Notes under the pieces: generated by a model
The model's input: the letters and a program-made list of their open reading frames with translations, nothing else
What the model was told of the DNA's origin: nothing
Database searches by the model: none
Source: Microbacterium suwonense
Lineage (GTDB): Bacteria > Actinomycetota > Actinomycetes > Actinomycetales > Microbacteriaceae
Assembly (NCBI RefSeq): GCF_030296555.1
Contig: NZ_AP027728.1
Coordinates: 1,984,001 to 2,048,000, forward strand
DNA: 64,000 bases
Direction: 5' to 3'
Program-made: the position numbers and the translations under genes
Shown: positions 8,018-17,148 of the stretch, one piece after another
Layout: the number at the start of each line of letters is the position of its first letter
Position numbering within the stretch: position 1 is the stretch's first letter

Positions 8018-10651
8018 CGGTTCGCCTCCATTCGGCGGTGCTCGGCCGACACGGCATCCGCCGAATGCTCTCCCGCTTCCCAGAGCTGTCGATACCGGCC
8101 TTCGCGGGCGAACAGCTCGGCGTGCGTGCCGGTCTCTGCGATCCGGCCGTGGTCGAGCACGACGATGCGATCGACGCCGGTGATGGTGTGCAGCCGGTGG
8201 GCGATGACGAGCACGGTGCGTCCGGTGGTGAGTCGGTTCAGTGCCTGTTGCACGAGGTACTCGGACTCCGGGTCGGCGAAAGCGGTGGCCTCGTCGAGGA
8301 CGAGCACCGGGGTGTCGGCGAGGATGGCGCGGACGATGGTCAGCCGCTGCCGCTCGCCGCCGGAGAGCGCGGCGTCGGGTCCGAGCACGGTGTCGTACCC
8401 GTCGGGCAGGCGAAGGATGCGTTCGTGGATCTGCGCGGCGCGGGCCGCGGCGTGGATCTGCGCGTCGTCCGCAGCGGGGACGGCCAGGGCGATGTTCTCC
8501 CGCACGGTGCCCTGCACGAGCTGGGTGTGTTGGAACACGAACCCGACGCGCGCGTAGAGTTCGTCGGCGGTGAGCTCACGCAGGTCTCGTCCGCCGATCC
8601 TGATCCCACCGCTCTCGACGTCGTGGAACCGGGCCAGCAGCGCCGCGAGGGTCGACTTGCCCGATCCGGAGGGACCGACCAGGGCCGTCACGGTGCCCGG
8701 TTCGAGGGCGAGGGCGATGTTCTGCAGCACCGGGACGCCGGGACGGTACGAGAACCCGACATCGTCGAACTCGACCCGTCCTGCGGGGACGGCGGATGCC
8801 GTGTCTCCCGCCGCCGTGGTCTCGAGCTCAGGCTCGTCGAGCGCGACCTGGATGCGGCGCGCCGCCAGCAGCCCGGTGCGCAGGCCCGACAGCCCGTAGC
8901 CGATGCCCATCAGGCGGGCGCCGAACGTCGTGCCCAGCAGCAGGAACGGCAGCAGCGCGACCGGATCCATGCTTCCCGTGGCGATGAGCAGGGTTCCGAG
9001 GGCGCAGATGAGCAGCAGGAACGTCGCGGGTCGCGTCGCCAGGTCGATGAATGCCTTCTGCCCGGAGAGGGCGCTGCCAGGAGTTGATGAAGGCGATGTA
9101 CTCGCCGAGCCGACGGCGGAAGGTGGAGGCGGCGGCACCGCCGAACACCCGGATCACCGGCTGACCGTCGAGGTACGCGCCGGCTTCGACGTTCATCCGC
9201 TCAGCCCAGCGCATCGCCTCTGCGGTGCGGGGACCGGACTGCACGAGCATGATCGCCATTCCGACGATGTAGACGAGCACGGGAAGGAACAGCAGCAGCG
9301 CGATGCGCCAGTCGACGAGGAACAGGTACACGAGGACGGCGACAGGCGCGACGACCGCCGCGACGGCATCGGGGACCGCGTGGGTGACGAGGTAGTGCAG
9401 TGAGAGCGTGTCGTCCTGCACGAGCTGCTTGATCCGCCCGGATCCTCGGGCGTCGAACCAGCCCAGCGGCATGCGGGCGAGCTTGGTCAGCAGCCGCTGC
9501 CGCAGATCTCGGGCGAAGCGCGCGTCGACGCTGTGCAGCCACAGCAGCAGCGCGGAGCTCAGCAGCACCCCGACGCCCATGAGTGCGACCGCCCAGAGTC
9601 CGATCGCCCACAGCCGTGAGGTGTCGGCACCGGTCAGCAGAAGGCGGGAGAGCTCGACCAGCAGCACGAAAGGCGCCAGCTGCACGAGCACGATGAGCAG
9701 CTGCGCGATGCCGGCGACGATCATCGTGGTGCGCAGCGGGGCGATGAGCCGGCCACCGGCCTGTGCCCGCCAGGCGCCGCGTGGCGAGGACTCGACCGAC
9801 TCCACGACTCCGGCAGACGTCGGCTCCGGCACGGCGTCCGCAGCGCTCTCGACGACCTCTCCCGTCTCGGCCGTCTCGGCGACCTCGGGCTCCGGCACGG
9901 CCTTCGAGCGATTCGTGCCGAACGCGCGCCCGTGGTACCAGTACGCCTGTGCATGGATCTCCGACCTGGGGAAGCCGAACTCGTCTCGCAGTCGTACCCG
10001 CAGGTGCTTGAGAGACCCTGATTCCGCGGCCGTCCACGCATACCAGTCCGACCAGTCCCGCGCCTCGATCGAGGCCGCCAGCGACGTCTCACCCCGGCGG
10101 GGAATCCAGTGCACCTGCGCACGCGGGTGCGCTGTGAGCGGGATCAGTCGGTCGGCCTCCTGATGCTCTTCCAGGTACAGTTCCACCGGTATCTCGGCGG
10201 GCAGCTCACCGAGAATGGCGTTGATCGCCGGAATCGATGCCGAGTCGCCGATCAGCAGATAGCCGGCCGGCAGCTCCTCGGGCAGGTCGAACCGTGTGGA
10301 ACCCAGTGACGTGACCTGCACGGTCGCGCCCGGCTCGGCCTTCTGCGCCCAGGCGGAGGCGGGCCCCGCGGGCTCGTGCAGCACGAAGTCCACCGCGAAC
10401 GCGCCGGTCGCCTCGTCGGCCTCCGAAAGGGTGTACCCGCGCTGGAACTCGAACTCTCCCCGGTCGGGATCGGGGAACCAGAACCGCAGATAGGCTGTCG
10501 GCGCCACCACCGCGTTCTGCAGCAGCGTCGGCGAGGTCATGCGCACGCGCAGGAAGTTCGGTGCGAGCAGCTCTGTACCCGTCACGGTCGCCTCGTGATC
10601 GCGCGCCCCGTACGCACGCGTGATCGCTCCGTGGAACCCGCGCTTGGCCAT
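8014..10651 (-). CDS. irtA: IrtA-like siderophore importer with N-terminal siderophore-interacting domain, frameshifted
   Basis: One gene read in two frames. The N-terminal 270 residues form a siderophore-interacting protein (FAD-binding ferric reductase) domain, followed by an exporter-type six-helix membrane domain and an ABC ATPase (Walker [11 protein letters not shown], signature [15 protein letters not shown], Walker [13 protein letters not shown]). This is the IrtA architecture, where the SIP domain reduces iron from the imported siderophore on the cytoplasmic side. The frame breaks at 9063-9069. Restoring one CT dinucleotide gives [21 protein letters not shown], the sequence expected by homology to IrtA. 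Start chosen at 10651 (MAKRGFHG) because GGAAGGA sits 5 bp upstream; longer starts lack this. Either a real slippage mutation or a sequence error. Confidence 0.82.
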
Positions 10652-10721
10652 CACGTTCCTTCCCCGGCCCTGCCCGGCGACGACTTCCGCCCGGCGTGGA
10701 TGATGCCACCCCAATGAAAAC

Positions 10722-10740
10722 TAAGGTGAGCCTAACCAAA
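10722..10740 (-). promoter_or_regulatory. DtxR/IdeR-type iron box upstream of irtAB
   Basis: TAAGGTGAGCCTAACCAAA matches the DtxR/IdeR consensus TTAGGTTAGGCTAACCTAA at 15 of 19 positions and keeps the GGT/CTAACC core. It lies about 70 bp upstream of the irtA start. By established actinobacterial biology, Fe(II)-loaded DtxR/IdeR would bind here and repress irtA-irtB when iron is ample. Confidence 0.8.
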
Positions 10741-10801
10741 TACACGGCGGCTGTCGACCTCCATTCGGGGTACCGGTGAACGGCTTCTCGCGTCACCGCC
10801 G

Positions 10802-11149
10802 CTATTCGACCAGCTTTCCCACCGAGTCGACATCGCGCATCAGCTCTGCGACCTCGTCGGGGATCGCAGCGATCGGCTCACGGACGACTCCGGTGCTCGG
10901 CGACCAGACGAGGTTCACCTGCAGCGTGGGGTCGGTGTCGGGAAAGTCACTGCGGTTGTGGCATCCGCGGGTCTCGCGCCGCTCCCGCAGCCCCTCGAGA
11001 AGCCCGTCCTCATCTCGCACCACGCCGGCACTCGCACGGTGAGCCTGGCGCACCGCTCCGACGTCACGCCAGGCGTGGCAGTCGCGGCGATGCGGGACGT
11101 GCTCGTAGTCACCGCCGAGCATTTCACGGACCGCGACCCGGCTCTGCAC
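10802..11149 (-). pseudogene. 3' fragment of an L-aspartate oxidase-like flavoprotein gene
   Basis: The reading frame ends with RRETRGCHNRSDFPDTDP followed by LQVNLVWSPSTGVVREPI. This resembles the C-terminal helical domain of L-aspartate oxidase (NadB)/fumarate reductase flavoproteins, which carry an R-x-S/T-R-G-x-H-x-R-x-D-x-P motif. The FAD-binding domain and most of the protein are absent; the 115-codon frame is far below the usual 500 or more. The upstream part (HVPHRRDCHAWRDVGAVRQ) is weakly similar at best. I read it as a leftover 3' end. It lies just upstream of the irtA iron box and downstream of tRNA-Arg. Confidence 0.5.
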
Positions 11150-11189
11150 AGTGTCGGGTTATAGGCCACAGTGTCAGGACGAGGAACGC

Positions 11190-11219
11190 AGAAACGGCCC
11201 CCACCGAAGTGGAAGCCGT
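11190..11219 (-). terminator. Terminator after tRNA-Arg
   Basis: On the minus strand ACGGC-TTCCACTTCGGTGGGG-GCCGT forms a strong stem-loop, followed by TTTCT. It is 24 bp beyond the 3' end of the tRNA gene. Confidence 0.65.
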
Positions 11220-11242
11220 CTCGTCACTGTCTCAACACAGTG

Positions 11243-11315
11243 TGCGCCACGAGGGATTCGAACCCCCAACCTTCTGATCCGTAGTCAGATGCTCTATCCG
11301 TTGAGCTAGTGGCGC
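11243..11315 (-). tRNA. tRNA-Arg (anticodon ACG)
   Basis: A 73-nt cloverleaf on the minus strand. Acceptor arms GCGCCAC/GTGGCGC pair fully. The anticodon stem-loop is TCTGA-CTACGGA-TCAGA with anticodon ACG. The T-arm is GGGGG-TTCGAAT-CCCTC. No CCA is encoded. ACG (read as inosine) decodes CGN arginine codons. Confidence 0.95.
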
Positions 11316-11384
11316 CCGGCCCGCTCAGCAGGCCAGGGAACAGCCTACAGCACCGCAGACCGCTAAGTGAAATCACCGGGAACG

Positions 11385-12026
11385 TCAGGTGTCGCCCACC
11401 TGTCGGGCCTCGCGCCGGGTGCTGCGCTCGCTCTTCGCCGCGTCCTTCTCCGCAGCCTTCTCCGCCGCCTTGGCTCGTTTCCGGCGTGCGCGCTGCTCGG
11501 ATGAGAGCGCCTGCAGATCGACGAGTTTGAGTGCCTGCATCCGTGCATCGCGCATGCGGTCATAGTCGGGATCCTGGTCGGGGCGCATGCCTTCGACCCG
11601 CAACCGCCGGTCGAGGTTGCCACGCACGTCGCTCCAGGCGGCAGCCCGCGCTTCTTCGACGAGCTCGCCGAGCGCCTCGGGCTCCTCGGTCATCTTCCGC
11701 AGCCGCTCGGCCACGCCAGCGGACTGCTTCGCTCGACGTCGCAGGTTCCGCACGTCGCGGTCGCGGTAGTCATGAGTGCCGTGCGGGTCGGAGTGACGCC
11801 CCTTGGCCCGTTTGCGCAGCCGCGTGAGCAGATCCGCCGCGTCGTCGGACTCCTTCGCCATGGACAGCAGCGCGGCGCGCGCGACATCCATGTAGTGGTC
11901 GATCTCGAAGGCGCCGCCGCGCGCGATCGTCCCGACCAGGATCTGGTTCTTCACGGCCAGCTTCGCAGCCGCCGTGGCGATCGCGACACCCTCGCCGATG
12001 GCATCCGCCGTACGTCCCACGAGCAC
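11385..12026 (-). CDS. Conserved hypothetical protein, helical and highly charged
   Basis: A 213-residue protein I do not recognise. The N-terminal 40 residues (GEGVAIATAAAKLAVKNQIL) are mildly hydrophobic and helical. The middle is rich in Arg/Asp with a DYRDRDVRNLRRRAKQSAGV stretch. The last 45 residues are an Ala/Lys/Arg-rich helix (RARRKRAKAAEKAAEKDAAK) that looks like a coiled coil or basic nucleic-acid-binding tail. No signal peptide or clear membrane span. It stands alone between tRNA-Arg and the GntR gene. Codon style fits the host, so it is likely a true gene. Confidence 0.65.
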   Translation of the reverse strand: MLVGRTADAIGEGVAIATAAAKLAVKNQILVGTIARGGAFEIDHYMDVARAALLSMAKESDDAADLLTRLRKRAKGRHSDPHGTHDYRDRDVRNLRRRAKQSAGVAERLRKMTEEPEALGELVEEARAAAWSDVRGNLDRRLRVEGMRPDQDPDYDRMRDARMQALKLVDLQALSSEQRARRKRAKAAEKAAEKDAAKSERSTRREARQVGDT

Positions 12027-12072
12027 CTCCCGAATCGAGCGTACCGGCAGCCGCCGACGGCGGCGAGAGATG

Positions 12073-12744
12073 TCAGTCCGCTGCGCCCTCCCGCGCTCGA
12101 AGGCGTCGCTCCGCGGCCAGCTGCCCGTCGATCAGATGGGTGGGGATGATGCGCCCGATGGCATCGACATCACGCGCGTGCATCGCGGTGAGGATCTCCC
12201 GATGAGCACCGGCCGTCTCGGACAGTTCGTCGTACTGGCCGAACAGCCAGCGCAGTCGCGTGATCATCGACTCGGCCAGCTCGACGAGCATGGCGTTTCC
12301 CGACAGTTGCACGGCGGTGAAGTGGAACTTCGCGGATGCCGTGCGCGAGGTCTCCACGTCGTTGGACGCCGCAGCGGTCTCCTCCTCGTCGACGATGGAC
12401 TCCAGCAGCGCCAGCCCGTTCTCGTCGATGCGCTCGGTCGCCAGCACGAATGCGAGGGTCTCGATCGCGGTGCGCACTTCGGCGAAGTCCTGCAGGTCCT
12501 GCACCGAGAACTCCCGCACCACCGCCCAGGTACGGGGCTTGGCCACGACGATGCCGTCGGCGACGAGCATTCTGATCGCCTCGCGCACCGGAAGCCGTGA
12601 GACGTGCAGCTCCGCCGCTATGTCGCGCTCGACCAGCCGCGAGCCCGGCTCACGTCGCCCGAGCATGATGTCATCGCGCAGCACATCCGCCACACGCTCC
12701 GATTCCAGTCGGCTGATCCGATCCCGCACCATGTGGGGATTCAA
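12073..12744 (-). CDS. GntR family regulator, FadR/FCD subfamily
   Basis: A 223-residue regulator. The winged helix-turn-helix occupies residues about 10-75 with GSRLVERDIAAELHVSRLPV then REAIRMLVADGIV, typical GntR. The C-terminal all-helical FCD domain (residues about 90-215) has the conserved Asp/His residues that in relatives bind a metal and small carboxylates. It is divergent from the esterase gene at 12801 with a 56-bp gap, so it may control that gene and itself. Ligand unknown. Confidence 0.85.
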   Translation of the reverse strand: MNPHMVRDRISRLESERVADVLRDDIMLGRREPGSRLVERDIAAELHVSRLPVREAIRMLVADGIVVAKPRTWAVVREFSVQDLQDFAEVRTAIETLAFVLATERIDENGLALLESIVDEEETAAASNDVETSRTASAKFHFTAVQLSGNAMLVELAESMITRLRWLFGQYDELSETAGAHREILTAMHARDVDAIGRIIPTHLIDGQLAAERRLRAREGAAD

Positions 12745-12800
12745 CCACCCGCGTCGTCATTCGGCCAGCAGGTGCATCGCGCCGATGTCATTCTGGGATC

Positions 12801-13619
12801 ATGACGCTTCCCTCTTCGGCCCTCGCCGGCCTCGTGCGCGTATACCCCGGCGACGACGGCCCCCTGCGCGGCACGGCATTGCTCTGGGCGCATGGCGGCG
12901 GGTTCGTGCACGGCGATCTCGACATGCCCGAGGCGGATGCCGTGGCACGGGCCTTCGCGGCCCGTGGCGCAACGGTCGCCTCGGTGGACTACCGCCTCGT
13001 CGCAGCGGACGGCACCCGGACGTTCCCCGCGGGCTCGGACGACGTCCTCACCGCCTGGTCGTGGCTGGTCGCCCACGCCACCGAGCTCGGTGCCGACCCG
13101 GGCCGGCTGTTCGTCGGCGGTGCGAGCGCGGGCGGGAACCTCATCGCCGGGGCCGTGCTGCGGATGCTGGGGAATGAGCCGGCCACGGCATCCGTCCCGC
13201 TCCCCGCTGGCGTGTTCCTCGCCTACCCGACCCTGCTCGCCGTGCAGCCGGCGCCGTCCGCCGCACTGCGCGCCGCGCTGGACGCGGATCCGGATGCCGA
13301 TGTCTTCACCCCGCCTGCCGTGCGCGCCATGTACGAGACGTATCTGGGTGGCGACGTCGGGGACGCACCTCTGACTGCCGTCCCCGGCCGGGCGACGCCC
13401 GCCGACGTGGTGGGGTTCCCGCCGACGATCATGGTCAACAGCGACACCGACGAGCTGCGCGTGTCGGGCGAGCTGTTCGCCGCGACGCTGACGGATGCCG
13501 GGGTGCCGACCGACGTGTCATTCGAGCCGGGCACGAGACATGGGCACCTGAACCGCCCCGAGGAACCCGGTTTCGGGCGCACCATCGAACGCGTGGCCGC
13601 GTGGGTCGCGGCGCGGTGA
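12801..13619 (+). CDS. Alpha/beta hydrolase, hormone-sensitive-lipase-like esterase
   Basis: A 272-residue esterase of bacterial family IV. The oxyanion-hole motif HGGGF lies near residue 32. The nucleophile elbow is GGASAGGN near residue 115. The acid is in NSDTDELR near residue 215 and the catalytic His in GTRHGHLN near residue 243. No signal peptide, so cytoplasmic. It likely hydrolyses short-chain acyl esters. Its last 100 bp overlap, on the opposite strand, the reading frame of MetS. Confidence 0.85.
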   Translation: MTLPSSALAGLVRVYPGDDGPLRGTALLWAHGGGFVHGDLDMPEADAVARAFAARGATVASVDYRLVAADGTRTFPAGSDDVLTAWSWLVAHATELGADPGRLFVGGASAGGNLIAGAVLRMLGNEPATASVPLPAGVFLAYPTLLAVQPAPSAALRAALDADPDADVFTPPAVRAMYETYLGGDVGDAPLTAVPGRATPADVVGFPPTIMVNSDTDELRVSGELFAATLTDAGVPTDVSFEPGTRHGHLNRPEEPGFGRTIERVAAWVAAR

Positions 13620-13760
13620 CCCCCAGAGCTCCGTCGGCGGAACGTCGGGCTCGGTCTCGGCGACTTCGGGGTGACGGGCGAGGTTGATGATCCCGGCGAT
13701 GAGTCCGCCCCACACCGTGACCATCGCGATGACCATCATGACGACGGCGACAGGAGTCAT
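13518..13760 (-). CDS. metS: MetS-like small subunit of NSS amino-acid transporter
   Basis: An 80-codon frame whose start overlaps the stop of the big transporter gene (ATGA, 13757-13760). It opens with a single membrane segment (MTPVAVVMMVIAMVTVWGGL continuing to IINLARHPE), the pattern of MetS, the small protein needed with MetP for methionine/alanine uptake in Corynebacterium. Related small subunits are shorter (about 40-60 residues). Here the frame runs on past ELWG for about 31 residues, overlapping the 3' end of the convergent esterase gene. The tail may be a read-on after loss of a stop codon. Confidence 0.75.
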   Translation of the reverse strand: MTPVAVVMMVIAMVTVWGGLIAGIINLARHPEVAETEPDVPPTELWGSPRRDPRGHAFDGAPETGFLGAVQVPMSRARLE

Positions 13761-15373
13761 GGCCGTTCTCCCTTCGACACCGCGTCCGGCAATCGGACGG
13801 CTCCCGTCTCGGCATCCGGTTCGTAGCTCTCCTCGACGAGGAACTCGTCGTACTCGGGGTCGTCCTTCGCGTGCGAACGTCCGCTCCACGGCAGCAGCGA
13901 GAGCAGGATCGCGAGGACGACCAGCGAGATGACCATGCCCCAGCCGAACACCCACAGGAACCAGATCGGATAGTCCCCGTACGGGGTGTTCACCTTGGCG
14001 ATGATCTCGCTCACGAACAGGTAGCCGAGCACGACGGGCGCGAGCGCGCCGACCAGCAGCATCCAGATCCAGCCGACGTGGAAGCTCGAGCGGCGGTTGA
14101 GGTGATCCCTGAGGGCCGGAAGCCGGCCCAGCAGCCAGGCGACGACGATGACCGCGACGAACGCGACGGCCATGATGCCGAAGGCGTTGATGAAGGCATC
14201 CGCGGTGTCGAGCACCGCGAGAGCGGTGGTCGTCGAGAACAGTGCCAGCGAGATCAGCGCCACCGGGATCGACACCGTCATCGTGGTGCGGATCCGGCCC
14301 CAGCCGAGCTTGTCCTGCAGCGCGGCGACGATCACCTCGAGGATGCTGATCAGCGACGTGACGCCGGCGAACACCAGTGCGCCGAAGAAGAGCACGCCGA
14401 TGATCGACCCGCCGGTGGCCTGCGACACGATCGTCGGGAAGGCCACGAATGCCAGGCCGATGCCCGAGGTCGCGACTCCGGCGACATCCGTTCCCTGCGC
14501 CTGCGCCATGAAACCGAGCGCCGCGAACACGCCGATCCCCGCGAGGATCTCGAAGCCGGAGTTCGCGAACGCGACCACCAGACCCGAACCGGTCAGGTCG
14601 GTCTTGCGCTTCAGATACGACGAGTAGGTGACCATGATGCCGAACGCCACCGACAGCGAGAAGAAGATGTGCCCGTAGGCCGCCGCCCACACGCCCGGGT
14701 CGGCGAGCGCCGCCCAGTTCGGGGCGAAGAACGCGTTCAGGCCCTCCATCGCCCCGGGCAGGAACAGCGACTGCACGACGAGGATGACGAACATCACCGT
14801 CAGCAGCGGCATGAGCACCATGTTCGCCCGGCCGATGCCGCGCTTGACGCCCAGAGCCATGATGACGATGACGACGAGCCAGACCAGGATCAGCGGGATG
14901 CCGGCCTGCGGCACGAACTGCGCCGACAGCCCGGTCTTCCCGACGTCGCCCATCTGCAGGAACTCCGTGAAGAAGAAGCCCTCCTCGTTGCCGACGCCCC
15001 AGCTCAGCTGCGCCGAGAACCAGGTGTACATCGCCGCCCACGCGATGATCACCGCATAGTAGGCGGCGATCACGACGCAGATGAGCACCTGCCACCAGCC
15101 CAGCGGCTCCGCCGCCCGGTGCATCCTGCGGAACGCGAGCGGTGCCGACCCGCGGAAGCGATGCCCGATCGCGTAGTCGAAGAAAAGCAGCGGGATGCCG
15201 GCCGTCAGCAGCGCGCACAGGTACGGGATCAGGAACGCCCCGCCGCCGCCCTCGTAGGCGACATACGGGAAGCGCCAGATGTTGCCGAGGCCGACGGCCG
15301 AGCCGATCGCCGACAGGATGAAGACATTGCGAGACCCGAAGGCCTCGCGCCGGGGTGCCTGCGTCGTCGTCAT
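13757..15373 (-). CDS. metP: Sodium-dependent neurotransmitter-symporter family transporter (MetP-like)
   Basis: A 538-residue multi-pass membrane protein. The family signature GSAVGLGNIWRFPYVAYEGG is near residue 25, in helix 1 where Na+ and substrate bind. Eleven or twelve hydrophobic segments follow. The cytoplasmic tail is acidic. It is coupled by ATGA overlap to the small subunit MetS, as in the MetPS Na+-dependent methionine/alanine importer of Corynebacterium glutamicum. Substrate is inferred from that pairing. Confidence 0.85.
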   Translation of the reverse strand: MTTTQAPRREAFGSRNVFILSAIGSAVGLGNIWRFPYVAYEGGGGAFLIPYLCALLTAGIPLLFFDYAIGHRFRGSAPLAFRRMHRAAEPLGWWQVLICVVIAAYYAVIIAWAAMYTWFSAQLSWGVGNEEGFFFTEFLQMGDVGKTGLSAQFVPQAGIPLILVWLVVIVIMALGVKRGIGRANMVLMPLLTVMFVILVVQSLFLPGAMEGLNAFFAPNWAALADPGVWAAAYGHIFFSLSVAFGIMVTYSSYLKRKTDLTGSGLVVAFANSGFEILAGIGVFAALGFMAQAQGTDVAGVATSGIGLAFVAFPTIVSQATGGSIIGVLFFGALVFAGVTSLISILEVIVAALQDKLGWGRIRTTMTVSIPVALISLALFSTTTALAVLDTADAFINAFGIMAVAFVAVIVVAWLLGRLPALRDHLNRRSSFHVGWIWMLLVGALAPVVLGYLFVSEIIAKVNTPYGDYPIWFLWVFGWGMVISLVVLAILLSLLPWSGRSHAKDDPEYDEFLVEESYEPDAETGAVRLPDAVSKGERP

Positions 15374-15407
15374 GGTGACGAGGGTACCCGAGGGGCGCTG
15401 TCCAGGC

Positions 15408-16049
15408 TCAGGGCAGACGGTTCGCGATGGCGAGATTGGCCGCCAGCTCCTCGGCGTTCTGGCGCACGACGTACGCGGGGCGGTCGCGCTCGACGCGCCA
15501 CGATTCGCTCAGCGGCCCGATGTTGACGGTGTCGAACCCGATCTCGTCATAGAACCGGGTGACGAACTCGACGGCATCCGCATGGTCGCTCGCCGTCGCG
15601 AGCGCTCGACGATCCGGGGTGCCGGCCGGTACGCCGTCGGTGGTGATCTCGTCCGAGCGGATGTGGTTGAACGCCTTGACGACACGTGAGGTCGGCAGGT
15701 GCTCCTGCAGCAGCTGCGAGGTGGTCGTCTCGCCCCTGTCGAGAGCGTCGATGTGCCCGTCCCGCTCGAAGTAGTAGTTGTTCGTGTCGAGCACGATCTT
15801 GCCTGCGAGCGGCTCGACGGGGATCTGATCGAGCGCCTTCAGCGGCACCGTCACGACGACGACGTCTCCGGCCGCACCGGCGTCGGCGGCCGTGGCCGCC
15901 CGCGCCTTCGGCCCGAGGTCTGCGACGAGGTCGCCCAGGGTCTCCGGTTCACGCGAGTTCGCGATCACCACGTCGTACCCTGCCGCGATGGCCGCCCGTG
16001 CGACCTGACTGCCGATGTGTCCTGCGCCGATGATTCCGAGAGTTGTCAT
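15408..16049 (-). CDS. NADPH-dependent F420 reductase family oxidoreductase
   Basis: A 213-residue Rossmann protein. GIIGAGHIGSQVARAA at residues 4-19 is the dinucleotide-binding loop, with NSRE after strand 2, as in NADP-binding members. The body matches the NpdG/F420-dependent NADP oxidoreductase-like family (VVVTVPLKALDQIP; VLDTNNYYFERDG; VVKAFNHI). Members may use F420 or only NADP; many are of unknown substrate. It stands alone, 35 bp upstream of metP on the same strand. Confidence 0.78.
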   Translation of the reverse strand: MTTLGIIGAGHIGSQVARAAIAAGYDVVIANSREPETLGDLVADLGPKARAATAADAGAAGDVVVVTVPLKALDQIPVEPLAGKIVLDTNNYYFERDGHIDALDRGETTTSQLLQEHLPTSRVVKAFNHIRSDEITTDGVPAGTPDRRALATASDHADAVEFVTRFYDEIGFDTVNIGPLSESWRVERDRPAYVVRQNAEELAANLAIANRLP

Positions 16050-16110
16050 GCTCGGGGGAACGCGGCTGCGGGTTCCGTATTCCCCGGGACCGCCATCATG
16101 ACGTTCGGCG

Positions 16111-17096
16111 TTACCAGCGCGGGTGGATGGCGTCGCGGATCCGGTGATCGTAGAGTTCGCGCACGGATGCTGTGAACTCGTCCCCGAGATCCGGGACGGA
16201 GCCCGCTGCGGCGTTCGACTCGGCCTGCGTCACATTGCGGGCACCGGGGATCACCGAGGAGACCCCGGGAGCTGGGAGACCCAGGCCAGAGCCGCCGTGG
16301 CCGGCGCGAGACCGGCGTTCTCGGCGAGCACGGAGAATTCGCGAGCGGCCTCGACGCCCTCGTCGAAATCGATGCCTGAGAACGTCTCTCCCTGATCGAA
16401 CGCCTCACCGTGCCGGTTGAAGGTGCGGTGGTCGTTCGCGGCGAACACCGTGTCGTGCGTGTAGCGTCCCGTGAGCAGTCCGCTCGCGAGCGGCACCCGG
16501 GCGATGATCCCGACACCGGCCTTACGTGCAGCCGGGAGAACGTCGTCGAGCGGCTTCAGCCGGAAGGCGTTGAGGATGATCTGCACCGTCGCCACTCCAG
16601 GTCGCGCGATCGCGGCGAGAGCCTCGGCGACCGTCTCGACGCTCACTCCGTAGGCGGCGATCGCCTTCTCTTCGACGAGGGTGTCCAGCGCATTGAAGAC
16701 GGCATCGTCGGAATACACCGCGGTCGGCGGGCAGTGCAGCTGCACGAGGTCGAGCGTGTCGACACCGAGGTTGCGCCGGCTGCGGTCGGTCCACGCGCGG
16801 AAGTTCTGCAGCACATAGTTGCCCGGGATCTGCTCCACCCGGCGCCCCATCTTGGTGGCGACGGTCAGCTCGGCATCCGGGTTGTCGCGTCGCCATGCCC
16901 CGATGAGCGACTCGCTGCGCCCGTCGCCGTAGACGTCGGCGGTGTCGAAGAAGGTGACCCCGGCTGCCGCGCTCGCGTCGAGCACCGCCCGCGCATCAGC
17001 CTCGCTCACCTCACCCCAGTCGGCGCCGAGCTGCCAGGTTCCGAGGCCGATGAGTGAAACGTCGCGGCCGGTGCGGCCCAGAATACGATGCTGCAT
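16111..17096 (-). CDS. Aldo/keto reductase, one frameshift
   Basis: A (beta/alpha)8 aldo/keto reductase. Residues 1-280 are in one frame: GLGTWQLGADWG at the N-terminus, catalytic Asp/Tyr in FFDTADVYGDGRSE, Lys in VATKMGR and His in VQLHCPP. The frame then breaks at four C on the plus strand (16263-16266). One more base continues as LPGVSSVIPGARNVTQAES, the cofactor-binding end of the family, and stops at 16111. It reduces aldehydes or ketones with NADPH; substrate unknown. The single-base homopolymer break may be an error in the sequence. Confidence 0.82.
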
Positions 17097-17148
17097 GCTT
17101 CCAGACTATGGCTCCGGGGCAGGCGGCGTCCGCGCCGGAGCAGGGTGC

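Noticed and set aside
4585..8557. Very long open frames on the plus strand (611 and 914 codons) opposite sdaA, irtB and irtA
   Set aside because: They lie antisense to clear genes, are rich in Arg/Gly/Ala/Gln, and show no domain. High GC makes such antisense frames common.
13871..15526. A 551-codon plus-strand frame opposite the NSS transporter
   Set aside because: Charged, low-complexity product with no family features, fully antisense to a well-supported gene.
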